Source: JBBAFB01 sp041655595
GTDB lineage: Bacteria; Bacillota; DULZ01
Direction of reading: 5' to 3'
Length of the DNA: 28,041 bases
Assembly (NCBI GenBank): GCA_041655595.1
Contig: JBBAFB010000011.1
Location: forward strand, 1 to 28,041
In this document: positions 1-7,565 of the stretch, in pieces
Layout of the letters: every line of letters starts with the position of its first letter
How positions within the stretch are numbered: position 1 is the first letter of the stretch
Made by a program: the position numbers and the translations under genes
The notes under the pieces: model-generated
Told to the model about the DNA's origin: nothing
Databases searched by the model: none
The model's input: the letters and a program-made list of their open reading frames with translations, nothing else

Positions 1-198
1 ATCATCCCTAAATCCCCGGCTGATTACTTCGGAGGGAGCAGTTCCCGCTAGCCAGCGCCCTTCTTTATTGATGCCGATAGGTAACACCTCATACTTTTTT
101 TTATCCAAGGCGTGAATTACCGAGGCGGCTGATTGCAAAGAAATTTCGTGCTCACCAGAACGCCCTCCATATAAAACCATCACATTTATTTTTTCCAT
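1..198 (-). CDS. ddl: D-alanine--D-alanine ligase, N-terminal part (cut by window edge)
   Basis: The ATG is at 198-196 on the minus strand, preceded by an AGGGGTG ribosome binding site 5-8 bases upstream. The 66 visible codons begin MEKINVMVLYGGRSGEHEIS and continue with a stretch ending SVIHALDKKKYEVLPIGI. This is the N-terminal Rossmann-like domain of D-Ala-D-Ala ligases; the GGRSGEHE-S motif and the following helix are family hallmarks. The enzyme joins two D-alanines with ATP in the cytoplasm for peptidoglycan precursors. The ATP-grasp and catalytic regions lie outside the window, so activity and full length cannot be judged. It is 105 bp downstream of hisIE on the same strand with no convincing terminator between them, so read-through from the his operon is possible. 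The family assignment is strong; which D-Ala-D-X specificity it has cannot be seen. Confidence 0.88.
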   Translation of the reverse strand, partial: MEKINVMVLYGGRSGEHEISLQSAASVIHALDKKKYEVLPIGINKEGRWLAGTAPSEVISRGFRDD

Positions 199-303
199 CC
201 CTTTCACCCCTTCTAGGTTCTTATGCTTATTTTATGTCTGATGCCTAAAAAAGTATTACCCCAACCTTACCATGGGTGGAGATCGTTCCCGCTGCTGCGG
301 CGT

Positions 304-978
304 TTATTTACGGCGTTTTGCCAGCTCCTGGGCAATTTTTTTCAAGGATAGTTCTTTTTCTGTCAAAAGCACCAACAAATGATAAAGGAAATCCGCTGTT
401 TCATAAATCAATTCACCTTGATCCGGGTTCTTGGCCGCAATAATAATTTCCGCCGCCTCTTCCCCCACTTTTTTTAGGATTTTATCAAGGCCTTGCTCAA
501 ATAAGTAGGTGGTATAGGAACCCTCCGGTAAATTTTCTTTTCGTTCCCCAATTATTTCAGACAACTCTCCTAAAATTTGTCCCAACTGCTGGGAACCGGA
601 TATCAAGGGGGCCTCCTGATTCGTTAAGATGCCCTCGTCTGTAACCTGATGATGAAAACAACTGTAATAACCCTTATGGCAGGCAACCCCTCTTTGCTTA
701 ACTATAATCAAGATGGTGTCCCCATCACAATCGTAATAGATACTATGTACTTGCTGATAATGCCCGGAAGTGGCCCCCTTATGCCAAAGCTCCTGCCTGC
801 TACGGCTGTAAAACCAGGTATTGCCTGTTTCCAAGGTTTTTAACAAGGCCTCCCTATTTTGATAAGCCAGCATCAAAACCTGGCCGGAATTTAACTCCTG
901 CACGATAGTAGGCACTAAACCCCTTTCATCAAATTGCAATTGATCAATAAAATCTTTTTCTAATTTCGCGAATATCAT
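304..978 (-). CDS. hisIE: Bifunctional phosphoribosyl-AMP cyclohydrolase / phosphoribosyl-ATP pyrophosphatase
   Basis: This 224-residue protein catalyses the second and third steps of histidine synthesis: PR-ATP to PR-AMP, then opening of the adenine ring to ProFAR. Residues ~1-115 form the HisI domain, with the DCDGDT motif (Asp83, Asp85, Asp87 for Mg2+; Cys84) and the zinc cysteines Cys100 and Cys107 in ACHKGYYSC. Residues ~125-224 form the HisE domain, an all-alpha MazG-like pyrophosphatase with the acidic EEAAE (173-177) and ETADFLYH (193-200) motifs. The length is normal for the fused form. The start codon overlaps the hisF stop in an ATGA (975-978), implying translational coupling. It is the last gene of the his cluster. 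Confidence 0.97.
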   Translation of the reverse strand: MIFAKLEKDFIDQLQFDERGLVPTIVQELNSGQVLMLAYQNREALLKTLETGNTWFYSRSRQELWHKGATSGHYQQVHSIYYDCDGDTILIIVKQRGVACHKGYYSCFHHQVTDEGILTNQEAPLISGSQQLGQILGELSEIIGERKENLPEGSYTTYLFEQGLDKILKKVGEEAAEIIIAAKNPDQGELIYETADFLYHLLVLLTEKELSLKKIAQELAKRRK

Positions 979-1730
979 TTTACAGCTATCCCCCTTTGAC
1001 GAAAAAAAGCCTTTGCTTCTTTTATCTCAACGATCCCAAAGTGAAAAATTGAGGCCGCTAACACCCCATCGGCTTGACCTAAAGTAACCCCATCAAGCAG
1101 ATGCTGCAGCTCACCGGCACCGCCTGAGGCAATAACCGGTACTCCGCCGGCATTCCTGACTCCCCTTGTTAATTCTAAATCATAGCCCAGCTTGGTTCCA
1201 TCTCGATCAATACTGGTCAGCAGAATTTCCCCCGCCCCCAGCTCGGCAACCCGTTTTGCCCATTCCACCACATCTAGACCTGTGTCTTCCGTACCTCCCT
1301 TGATATAAACCCTCCACAAGTCTTCCCCCGTCTTTTTGGCATCAATGGCAACAATGATTTTTTCACTGCCGAAACATCGGGAGGCTTCATTAATTAATAG
1401 GGGGTTGGCAATTGCGGCAGAGTTAATAGAGACCTTATCTGCACCCGCCTGAAGTACCGCCTTTATATCGGCCACACTTCTAACGCCCCCGCCAAAAATC
1501 AAAGGAATCTTAATCCGGGCCTTGATGGCTTTAATTAATTCCAATAGCTCCCGCCTTGCTTCTTGTTTGCCTTGTATATCTAAAAGAGCAAGCTCATCCG
1601 CTCCTGCTTGTTCATAAGCAATTGCCAATTCTATAGGGTCCCCCGCCTTTTTTAAATCAACAAACTTTACACCCTTAACCACTTGACCTCCTTGCAGATC
1701 AAGACAAGGAATAATTCTTTTAACTGCCAT
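975..1730 (-). CDS. hisF: Imidazole glycerol phosphate synthase, cyclase subunit
   Basis: HisF (251 aa) is the (beta/alpha)8 barrel that condenses PRFAR with ammonia to give imidazole glycerol phosphate and AICAR. The catalytic aspartates Asp11 (CLD) and Asp130 (AID) are present. So are Arg5, Glu46 and Lys99, which form the ammonia gate in Thermotoga HisF, and Asp98, which there contacts HisH. Normally HisH, a class I glutaminase, supplies the ammonia. No hisH exists in this operon, although its usual place between hisB and hisA is within the window. Keeping the gate residues and Asp98 argues that a HisH partner may be encoded elsewhere; alternatively the enzyme uses free ammonia. AAAGGAGAG precedes the ATG. 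The hisA stop is 15 bp upstream and hisIE overlaps the stop codon. Confidence 0.97.
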   Translation of the reverse strand: MAVKRIIPCLDLQGGQVVKGVKFVDLKKAGDPIELAIAYEQAGADELALLDIQGKQEARRELLELIKAIKARIKIPLIFGGGVRSVADIKAVLQAGADKVSINSAAIANPLLINEASRCFGSEKIIVAIDAKKTGEDLWRVYIKGGTEDTGLDVVEWAKRVAELGAGEILLTSIDRDGTKLGYDLELTRGVRNAGGVPVIASGGAGELQHLLDGVTLGQADGVLAASIFHFGIVEIKEAKAFFRQRGIAVK

Positions 1731-1745
1731 AAAATCTCTCCTTTG

Positions 1746-2468
1746 TCAGCCTAAAAGCCTAAAAGCTTCCCCCAGATCTATATTGCCCTGATAAATTGCT
1801 TTTCCTACAATTACTCCCTCGATGCCAAGGCCCTCATGCTTTTTTAGGGCAAGCAAATCAGCTATGGAAGACACTCCGCCGGAGGCAATTATTTGCAAGC
1901 CGGTTTCCTTAGCCATCTGCACGGAGCTTTCTATATTTGGTCCCTTCAAGGTACCGTCTCTTTTTGTATCCGTAAAAATTATTCTGTTAGCACCCCAGGA
2001 TTGCACCTCTCGGCCCAGCTCCAGGTATGTTTTTTTAGATGTTCTACCCCAACCCTCTACTGCCACTAGCCCATCTGTAGCATCAATACCGATTAGAATT
2101 CTATCCCCATACCTTTTTAAGGCCTCTTTCGTTAAGTCAGGATCGGAGATAGCAACGGTTCCCAAAATTATTCTCTCCACGCCTTGATCCAAAATATTTT
2201 CAATTGCTTTCATGCTTCGAATTCCGCCACCTAATTGAACGGGAATTTCAATTGCTTGCATAATTTTTTTTACCAGCCCAAAGTTTTTAGGCATACCTGA
2301 AAAGGCTCCGTCCAAATCCACCAAATGCAGAAGGGGAGCCCCTAAGCCTGCCCATTTTTTTGCCATTTGAATCGGATCATGGGAGAAGGTTGTGCTTTTT
2401 GCCGGATCTCCCTGAAAAAGCATTACGCATTGGCCTTCCTTCAAATCAATGGCCGGTATAACTAACAT
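1746..2468 (-). CDS. hisA: ProFAR isomerase (HisA)
   Basis: HisA (240 aa) isomerises ProFAR to PRFAR, the step before HisF. The N-terminus MLVIPAIDLKEGQCV carries the catalytic Asp8, and the second catalytic aspartate is Asp129 in GIDATDG. Phosphate-binding glycines are present in QLGGGIRS and IASGGVSS. Length and (beta/alpha)8 repeat pattern are normal, and nothing suggests a dual HisA/TrpF (PriA) enzyme. A good ribosome binding site, GGAGGTAAATC, precedes the ATG. The gene lies immediately downstream of the repeat block at 2548-3382, so transcripts from the yerC-side promoter must cross about 0.9 kb of structured non-coding RNA to reach hisA-hisF-hisIE. I saw no clear separate promoter. Confidence 0.96.
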   Translation of the reverse strand: MLVIPAIDLKEGQCVMLFQGDPAKSTTFSHDPIQMAKKWAGLGAPLLHLVDLDGAFSGMPKNFGLVKKIMQAIEIPVQLGGGIRSMKAIENILDQGVERIILGTVAISDPDLTKEALKRYGDRILIGIDATDGLVAVEGWGRTSKKTYLELGREVQSWGANRIIFTDTKRDGTLKGPNIESSVQMAKETGLQIIASGGVSSIADLLALKKHEGLGIEGVIVGKAIYQGNIDLGEAFRLLG

Positions 2469-2547
2469 TGATTTACCTCCTTAAAAGCTAAAGGCTTTTT
2501 GGTTGAAAAGTTAAAAAGGAAAAACTTTTGGGGTATTTCTTTAGGTC
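2469..2547. other. hisA 5' flank with two short AT-rich inverted repeats
   Basis: This stretch lies between the hisA start and the left arm of the repeat element. It contains the hisA ribosome binding site and two small inverted repeats: AAAAGC/GCTTTT around 2483-2498 and AAAAGTT/AACTTTT around 2504-2528. Neither is GC-rich enough to be called a terminator with confidence. They could affect hisA translation or be chance AT-rich symmetry. Confidence 0.3.
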
Positions 2548-3240
2548 TTTCTGCATGCTTTTCTGCACGAGATCCTTCACTGCGTTCAGGATGACACCGA
2601 CCAAGACCTTCCATAGCAGTGACATTAAAACAGGGACTTCGCTACATTCAGAATTAGCCACCTGCTGCCTACGCCACTATAAGCGAAAACGATAATAAAA
2701 AACCAAGATCCTTCACTGCGTTCAGGATGACACCGACCAGGGCCTTCCATAGCAGTGACATTAAGACAGGGACTTCGCTACATTCAGAATTAGCCACCTG
2801 CCGCCTACGCCACTATAAACGAAAACGATAATAAAAAACCAAGATCCTTCACTGCGTTCAGGATGACACCGACCAAGACCTTCCATAACAGTGACATTAA
2901 GACAGGGACTTCGCTACATTCAGAATTAGCCACCTGCTGCCTACGCCACTATAAACGAAAACGATAATAAAAAACCGAGATCCTTCACTGCGTTCAGGAT
3001 GACACCGACCAGGGCCTTCCATAGCAGTGACATTAAAACAGGGACTTCGCTATATTCAGAATTAGCCACCTGCTGCCTACGCCACTATAAACGAAAACGA
3101 TAATAAAAAACCGAGATCCTTCACTGCGTTCAGGATGACACCGACCAGGGCCTTCCATAGCAGTGACATTAAAACAGGGACTTCGCTCTAACGTCACCCT
3201 GAACGAAGTGAAGGGTCTCATGCAGAATCACATGCAAAAC
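2548..3240. mobile_element. MITE-like repeat element with 48-bp terminal inverted repeats
   Basis: The left arm (2548-2595) and the reverse complement of the right arm (3193-3240) align without gaps over 48 bases, matching at about 39. Both contain TGCATG, then TTCTGCA, then GAGAyCCTTCACTkCGTTC. The inner half of each arm is the widespread 'HPERSEG' dispersed repeat: its translation gives CHPERSEGS on one strand and LHFVQGD in another frame. Between the arms lie 4.5 tandem 136-bp units. There is no transposase or other gene inside, so if it moves it would need help in trans, as a MITE does. I could not find a target-site duplication. It occupies the hisB-hisA gap, where hisH is expected. The element boundaries are inferred from the arm alignment. 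Confidence 0.6.
2571..3187. repeat. Tandem array, 136-bp unit, four full copies plus a 73-bp partial copy
   Basis: Copies begin at 2571, 2707, 2843, 2979 and 3115, exactly 136 bp apart each time. The last stops after 73 bp at CTTCGCT (3187). Copies differ by only a few substitutions, for example AAGACC/GGGCC, TAGC/TAAC and CTGCTG/CTGCCG. Each unit begins with GATCCTTCACTGCGTTCAGG, whose ends ATCCT/AGGAT are inverted. Each unit also holds a second, more degenerate relative of the same motif (CTTCGCTACATTCAGAATT). Short antisense reading frames here are repeat translations, not genes. Near-identity of copies implies recent expansion or homogenisation. Confidence 0.93.
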
Positions 3241-3382
3241 AACTGCTTGGCCATTGCTCGACCATTGCTTGACCATTGCTTGACCACTGCTTGACCACTG
3301 CTTGACCACTGCTTGACCATTGCTTGACCATTGCTTGACCACTGCTCGACCATTGCTCGACCACTGCTTGACTTCCGCTTGT
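3240..3382. repeat. 11-bp minisatellite, 13 degenerate copies
   Basis: Thirteen head-to-tail 11-bp units with consensus CCAyTGCTyGA run between the right arm of the repeat element and the hisB stop. The central ten to eleven units are nearly perfect and the outermost two are decayed. Differences are mostly T/C transitions at two positions. The 11-bp period is about one helical turn, so equivalent bases face the same side of the DNA. On the minus strand the period creates an 11-residue repeating reading frame containing VKQWSSNGQAV. No known iteron family or origin is recognised. Confidence 0.92.
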
Positions 3383-3402
3383 CTAATACTAAACAATTGC
3401 TC

Positions 3403-3999
3403 CTAAAGAATACCTTTTGTCGAGGGTACAGCTTTTTCTCTTGGATCTAGGGTTACTGCTTCTTTTAAAGCACGACCCGTACTTTTAAAAATGGCTTCAA
3501 TAATGTGGTGAGTGTTTTTACCCGTTTCCTGCTTAATATGTAGGGTAACTCCCCCATGTAAGGTAAAGGCCCTCCAAAATTCTTCTACTAGCTCCGTGTC
3601 AAAGCTCCCCACCTGTTGACATGGCAAAGCAATTTGTCCGTTAAAAAACGGGCGTCCGCTCAAGTCCAGAGCTGTTAGGACTAGAGCTTCATCCATAGGC
3701 ACCCAGGCGCTGCCATAGCGATTAATGCCTTTTTTATCTCCCAGGGCGGCAGCCAAAGCCTGCCCCAAACAAATTCCCAAATCCTCCACCGTATGATGGC
3801 CGTCTACCTCTAAATCCCCCTGAACTTCAATTGCCAAATCAAACCCGCTGTGGCGTACTAACAGATGGAGCATATGATCAAAAAAGCCCAGCCCCGTTTT
3901 ACCTTTAAACCTGCCCTCACCGTCCAGAAACAATTCCAATTTAATCTGTGTTTCTGCAGTCTTTCTTTCAATTAAGGCTTTCCTTTTTGCCAAAATCAT
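3403..3999 (-). CDS. hisB: Imidazoleglycerol-phosphate dehydratase
   Basis: HisB (198 aa from the ATG at 3999) dehydrates imidazole glycerol phosphate to imidazole acetol phosphate using two Mn ions. The metal-binding motifs are visible: FFDHMLHLL, DGHHTVED, GKNTHHIIEA and the C-terminal STKG. It is the monofunctional form without a phosphatase domain. The start is ambiguous. An AGAGGTGAT ribosome binding site overlaps a GTG at 4002 and nearly abuts the ATG at 3999, while a TTG at 3993 has the best spacing (about 8 bases) and would begin at LAKRK. The protein ends just before the 11-bp minisatellite. In typical Firmicute his operons the next gene would be hisH; here it is the repeat block. 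Confidence 0.96.
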   Translation of the reverse strand: MILAKRKALIERKTAETQIKLELFLDGEGRFKGKTGLGFFDHMLHLLVRHSGFDLAIEVQGDLEVDGHHTVEDLGICLGQALAAALGDKKGINRYGSAWVPMDEALVLTALDLSGRPFFNGQIALPCQQVGSFDTELVEEFWRAFTLHGGVTLHIKQETGKNTHHIIEAIFKSTGRALKEAVTLDPREKAVPSTKGIL

Positions 4000-4030
4000 C
4001 ACCTCTGCTTTCTTTGCCTTTAATAGGCTA

Positions 4031-4049
4031 GGGATGCTGACAACATCCC
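4031..4049 (-). other. Intercistronic hairpin between hisD and hisB
   Basis: In the 60-odd base hisD-hisB gap the minus-strand RNA can form GGGATGT...GCATCCC, seven pairs (one G-U) with a five-base loop. There is no U-tract after it, so it is not a standard terminator. It might mark mRNA processing or partial attenuation, or be without function. Confidence 0.35.
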
Positions 4050-4061
4050 GTTTTTCTTTTG

Positions 4062-5339
4062 TTATTTTCTAACTTTAACAGCGAGGCCGTGGGCATGAAG
4101 GCCTTCTACCCTCGCCAGTTCTTCCACCGCCTCGGCCGCCTTTAAAAGACCTTCCCGAGTATACCCGATAAGGCTGGTTTTTTTAAGAAACATATCTACG
4201 TTGAGAGGTGAAGAAAATCTGGCTGTCCCGCCTGTGGGCAGAACATGACTTGGTCCGGCATAATAATCCCCCAAGGATTCGGGTGTATAATGACCTAAAA
4301 AAACTGCTCCGGCGTTTTTTATTTTCCCCAGCCAACTCATGGGCTCAGCTAAGGCCAGCACCAAGTGCTCGGGGGCAAAAAAATTAGCCAGTTCTATTCC
4401 TTCAGCCAAATCATTTGTAATGATCACAGCCCCTCTTTCCTTAATGGATTTTGAAGCTATTTCCCGTCGGGGTAAAAGTTTTAGCAGTCTTGCCAACTGC
4501 TTTGCTGTTTCTTCGGCCAATGCCTCAGAGGGGGTAATTAAAATAGCTCTGGCTAAAACATCGTGTTCGGCCTGGGACAGCAAATCGGCTGCTAAATAAA
4601 CCGGATCGGCTGTCTCATCAGCTACAATTAATATTTCACTCGGACCGGCCAACATATCAATATCCACATGGCCATAACAAAGTTTTTTTGCCATGGTGAC
4701 ATAGATATTGCCGGGGCCGACTATTTTATCTACCTTTTTAATAGTTTCCGTGCCATAACTCAAAGCTCCAATAGCCTGGGCACCGCCTATTTTATATATT
4801 TCCGAAACACCTGCCTCGGCCGCTGCCACCAGGGTATGGGGATTGATTCTACCGGCCTTGTCCGGCGGGGAAACCATCACTAGCTCGGCTACTCCTGCCA
4901 CCAAGCCGGGCACTGCAGTCATCAAAGCCGAGGAAGGGTAGGCGGCTGTTCCGCCCGGCACATAAAGACCCACCCTGGCCAAGGGTAGGTACATTTGACC
5001 AACCATGCTGCCATCATCATCCAGAGTCCACCAAGACCTTTGCAATTGATTTTGATGAAAGGCATAAATCTTGTCCCTGGCTATCCTTAAAGCCTTTAGA
5101 AAACCGGCGGTGACCTTGGTATAAGCCTCTTTAATTTCTTCTGAATTTACCCGCAAATCTTCCTCTTTTAAGAAAGCACCATCAAACTTCCCGGTATATT
5201 CCAATAGTGCCGAATTTCCTTGAGCCTTGATCTTATCTATTACCTCAGCTACCAGGGGAAGAACCTCCTCCCCTTCAATTTTACCTAATTGCTGTAGCTT
5301 TTGCACAAGGGGATCCGCACTTTTAATTATTCTTAGCAT
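4062..5339 (-). CDS. hisD: Histidinol dehydrogenase
   Basis: HisD (425 aa) performs the last two steps, histidinol to histidinal to histidine, reducing two NAD+. The zinc ligands are recognisable as Gln256 and His259 (SQAEHD), Asp358 (GDYYAGPSH) and His417 (EGLHAH). The catalytic pair is Glu324-His325 (APEHL). The LYVPGGTAAYPSS and VGPGN motifs of the Rossmann part are also present. Length is standard. Only 3 bp separate its start from the hisG stop, so the two genes are co-transcribed. No hisC follows, so histidinol-phosphate aminotransferase must come from elsewhere. Confidence 0.97.
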   Translation of the reverse strand: MLRIIKSADPLVQKLQQLGKIEGEEVLPLVAEVIDKIKAQGNSALLEYTGKFDGAFLKEEDLRVNSEEIKEAYTKVTAGFLKALRIARDKIYAFHQNQLQRSWWTLDDDGSMVGQMYLPLARVGLYVPGGTAAYPSSALMTAVPGLVAGVAELVMVSPPDKAGRINPHTLVAAAEAGVSEIYKIGGAQAIGALSYGTETIKKVDKIVGPGNIYVTMAKKLCYGHVDIDMLAGPSEILIVADETADPVYLAADLLSQAEHDVLARAILITPSEALAEETAKQLARLLKLLPRREIASKSIKERGAVIITNDLAEGIELANFFAPEHLVLALAEPMSWLGKIKNAGAVFLGHYTPESLGDYYAGPSHVLPTGGTARFSSPLNVDMFLKKTSLIGYTREGLLKAAEAVEELARVEGLHAHGLAVKVRK

Positions 5340-5342
5340 AAT

Positions 5343-6014
5343 TCAGCTCCTTTCTTCCACAAGCTGTTTCAATGCCTGCACCAGGGGGTCTATGGTCTGA
5401 AATTCCATTCTATAATTCACTCTATTGGCAATAAGCCTAGCAGTGGCGTTAAAAATATCCGCTACTGCCAATAACCGATTTTCTTTTAGGGTTTTCCCCG
5501 TAGATACTATATCTACAATCATTTCTGCTAAACCAACCCTGGGGGCCAGTTCTATATTGCCGTGTAGCTTAATTACTTCCACCTGCATTCCTAGGGAAGA
5601 AAAATACTTTTTAGCCACATTGGGAAACTTAGTGGCAACCCTTTTATGGTTAAGCTTTCTAAGCTCCGGTACTCCGTTAGTGGTAATTTCCTCCGCTTTT
5701 GCCAAGGGCAAGGCCACAACAAACCTGCAAAAACCGAACTTCAAATCCACCAACTCAAATATATCGGCTCCCGACTCTTCTATAGTATCCTTACCAACAA
5801 TACCCAAGGCAGCTGCACCATGTTCTACATAAACAGGCACATCCGTAGGACGGCAAATCAAATAGCGATATCCTTCTTCTTGATATTCAAACAACAATTG
5901 ACGTGAATCCGTTTTCAGATCAGTTGTGGGCAGACCTACTTTTTTTAAAAGAGCAATGGCCTCCTCGCCTAACTTTCCCTTAGGCAAGGCAATGGTAAGC
6001 AAATTTTTAGCCAT
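5343..6014 (-). CDS. hisG: ATP phosphoribosyltransferase, short form catalytic subunit
   Basis: HisG (223 aa) joins ATP and PRPP to PR-ATP, the committed step of histidine synthesis. It is the short form: two catalytic lobes and no C-terminal regulatory ACT-like domain, ending just after VNYRMEFQTIDPLVQAL. Short HisG needs HisZ, which is encoded directly upstream, for activity and histidine feedback. The start at 6014 is chosen because the conserved MAKNLLTIALPKGKLGEE begins there with AAGGGGG upstream. A longer in-frame start inside hisZ gives an unrelated 33-residue extension. The PRPP-binding region VDIVSTGKTLKEN is typical. The start overlaps the hisZ stop by 8 bp. Confidence 0.96.
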   Translation of the reverse strand: MAKNLLTIALPKGKLGEEAIALLKKVGLPTTDLKTDSRQLLFEYQEEGYRYLICRPTDVPVYVEHGAAALGIVGKDTIEESGADIFELVDLKFGFCRFVVALPLAKAEEITTNGVPELRKLNHKRVATKFPNVAKKYFSSLGMQVEVIKLHGNIELAPRVGLAEMIVDIVSTGKTLKENRLLAVADIFNATARLIANRVNYRMEFQTIDPLVQALKQLVEERS

Positions 6015-7182
6015 CGGTTTTTTCCCCCTTAACTTCCACCAGCTTGGCAATATTTTTTCTAAGCTGATAGGCTTTAATTTCCTCCCGGTCTTTATCCAAA
6101 ATCTCGACCTCAACCCCGAGCCCTTGTTTTCTTAAAAGATTGGCTTCCTGCAATCTATCCGCTAAATTGCCGCCTACAACCAATACATCCATGCTCTTTT
6201 TTTCTTCTTTAGGCAAGGCACCCACTAATCTGTCAATACCGATGGCAAAACCAACGGCAGGCACAGCCCAACCAAATTTGCCCAGCAAACCGTCATATCT
6301 TCCCCCGCCGCAAATAGGATAACCAAAACCGGCGGCATATCCCTCAAAAACAATACCTGTATAATAGTCAAAATCTCGTAAAATACTAAAATCAAAGAAG
6401 ATATGTTTTGTCAGACCCAAAACCTCCAAGGCGGAATAAACCTCTTTTAAGTCTTCAATGGCTTTTGTAATCGTTTCGCTTTTAGCTATCCCTTTGATTT
6501 TATCTAAAGTTTTGCCGCCGCCCCTCAAAGAAAAAATTGCTCTGATTTCTTGCCCTCTTTCTTTTGGCAAGTCCAACTGTAGTAATTTTTCCTCCAGTCC
6601 GACAAAGTCTTTCCTGGTCATAAGAAGCTTTACATTTTCAATTTCAGCCGCCGGAACGCCTACATCCTCCAATAAACCGTGGGTAATGGCGACTTGACCG
6701 ATTCCTAATTGAAAATCCGCCAACCCGGATAAGCGTAGGGATTCCACAGCCAGGGCAACCATTTCCGCATCGGCACCTACCCCGGGGGCACCTAGTAACT
6801 CCACCCCTGCCTGCTCAAACTCCCTTTGTCTGCCAACCTGAATCCCCTCATACCGATAAGCGTTGCCGAAGTAGCAAAGACGAATGGGCAGGCTATTGTC
6901 CTTTAAATGAGTTGCCGCCATTCTGGCAATGGGGGTAGTTAAATCCGGCCTAAGGGCCAGAACCCTGCCGCTAGGCTCAATCAGCTTGAACAGCTCCTCT
7001 TCTTTACTGCTGCCGCGTAATTGTTCATAATATTCCAGACAGGGCGGTATAATTTCCTGATAACTCCATTGATTAAACAGCCGAAAAAAACCCTCCTTGA
7101 GTTTCCTTCTTAATTGGGCCTCCAAGGGCAAGATATCCTTAAAACCAACAGGTATTTGAAACTCGGACAACCGGGTATCCAT
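6007..7182 (-). CDS. hisZ: ATP phosphoribosyltransferase regulatory subunit (HisRS-like)
   Basis: HisZ (391 aa) is a paralogue of the histidyl-tRNA synthetase catalytic core. It forms a hetero-octamer with short HisG and carries histidine feedback inhibition. Class II synthetase-like segments are visible: PVGFKDILP at the N-terminus, ALRPDLTTPIARMAA (motif 2 start) and GGRYDGLLGKFG near the C-terminal motif region. There is no full anticodon-binding domain as in HisS. Its position next to a short HisG, and not beside aspS, supports HisZ over HisS. AAAGGGGTG precedes the ATG. Confidence 0.94.
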   Translation of the reverse strand: MDTRLSEFQIPVGFKDILPLEAQLRRKLKEGFFRLFNQWSYQEIIPPCLEYYEQLRGSSKEEELFKLIEPSGRVLALRPDLTTPIARMAATHLKDNSLPIRLCYFGNAYRYEGIQVGRQREFEQAGVELLGAPGVGADAEMVALAVESLRLSGLADFQLGIGQVAITHGLLEDVGVPAAEIENVKLLMTRKDFVGLEEKLLQLDLPKERGQEIRAIFSLRGGGKTLDKIKGIAKSETITKAIEDLKEVYSALEVLGLTKHIFFDFSILRDFDYYTGIVFEGYAAGFGYPICGGGRYDGLLGKFGWAVPAVGFAIGIDRLVGALPKEEKKSMDVLVVGGNLADRLQEANLLRKQGLGVEVEILDKDREEIKAYQLRKNIAKLVEVKGEKTDG

Positions 7183-7224
7183 AAAAGCACCCCTTTAATG
7201 TGTTAAAATATTAAAGTAATGCTA

Positions 7225-7539
7225 TCACGCATTGCTGCTTCTGTCAATACTTTCTAACCGGGATAATATTAATTTATAGCCGTCAGCCCCATAATTTAAG
7301 GCCCTTTTTACTCTGCTGATGGTTGCGGTACTTGCTCCGGTTGCCTCGGCAATTGCGGTATAGGTTGCATCTTGTTCCAGCATTTTAGCTACCGCCAGCC
7401 TTTGGGCCAGGGATTTTAACTCAGCAACAGTACAAATATCTTCAAAAAAACGATAGCACTCCTGTTCATCCTGTAAAAGGAGAATGCCTTCAAACAGAGC
7501 ATCAACAAAAGGCTCCTTTAATTTACTGCGGTATTCCAT
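7225..7539 (-). CDS. yerC: YerC/YecD family TrpR-like transcriptional regulator
   Basis: This 104-residue protein belongs to the YerC/YecD family, distant relatives of the trp repressor TrpR. The helix-turn-helix is TAIAEATGASTATISRVKRA, near residues 59-78, preceded by the family's VAELKSLAQRLAVAKML helix. Members commonly head histidine gene clusters in Firmicutes, so control of the his operon, perhaps by histidine, is the likely role. This is inference; the ligand is unknown. The start at 7539 is preferred over an ATG two codons upstream because the AAGGGGG ribosome binding site lies 8 bases before it but only 2 before the other. A 7-bp dyad at 7566-7582 just upstream is a candidate autoregulatory operator. 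Confidence 0.9.
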   Translation of the reverse strand: MEYRSKLKEPFVDALFEGILLLQDEQECYRFFEDICTVAELKSLAQRLAVAKMLEQDATYTAIAEATGASTATISRVKRALNYGADGYKLILSRLESIDRSSNA

Positions 7540-7565
7540 GGTCATTGCCCCCTTTATTATTACAC

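Noticed and set aside
3033..3221. 62-codon frame containing CHPERSEGS
   Set aside because: Known artefact of translating this dispersed repeat family; it spans repeat copies.
2548..3382. CRISPR array
   Set aside because: The repeats are tandem 136-bp and 11-bp units without unique spacers, and there are no cas genes.
3169..3396. 75-codon minus-strand frame with 11-residue periodic VKQWSSNGQAV sequence
   Set aside because: It is generated by the 11-bp minisatellite (three units = 33 bp) and runs into the repeat element arm. It would start at TTG with a poorly spaced ribosome binding site. No independent coding sign.
2469..3402. Decayed hisH pseudogene in the hisB-hisA gap
   Set aside because: No trace of class I glutaminase motifs in any frame; nearly all bases are accounted for by repeats.
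4339..4883. Plus-strand frames opposite hisD
   Set aside because: Shadows of the conserved hisD coding region with no ribosome binding sites.
6015..6113. N-terminal extension of HisG starting inside hisZ
   Set aside because: The 33 extra residues are unrelated to HisG and overlap HisZ coding sequence; the conserved start with its own ribosome binding site is at 6014.
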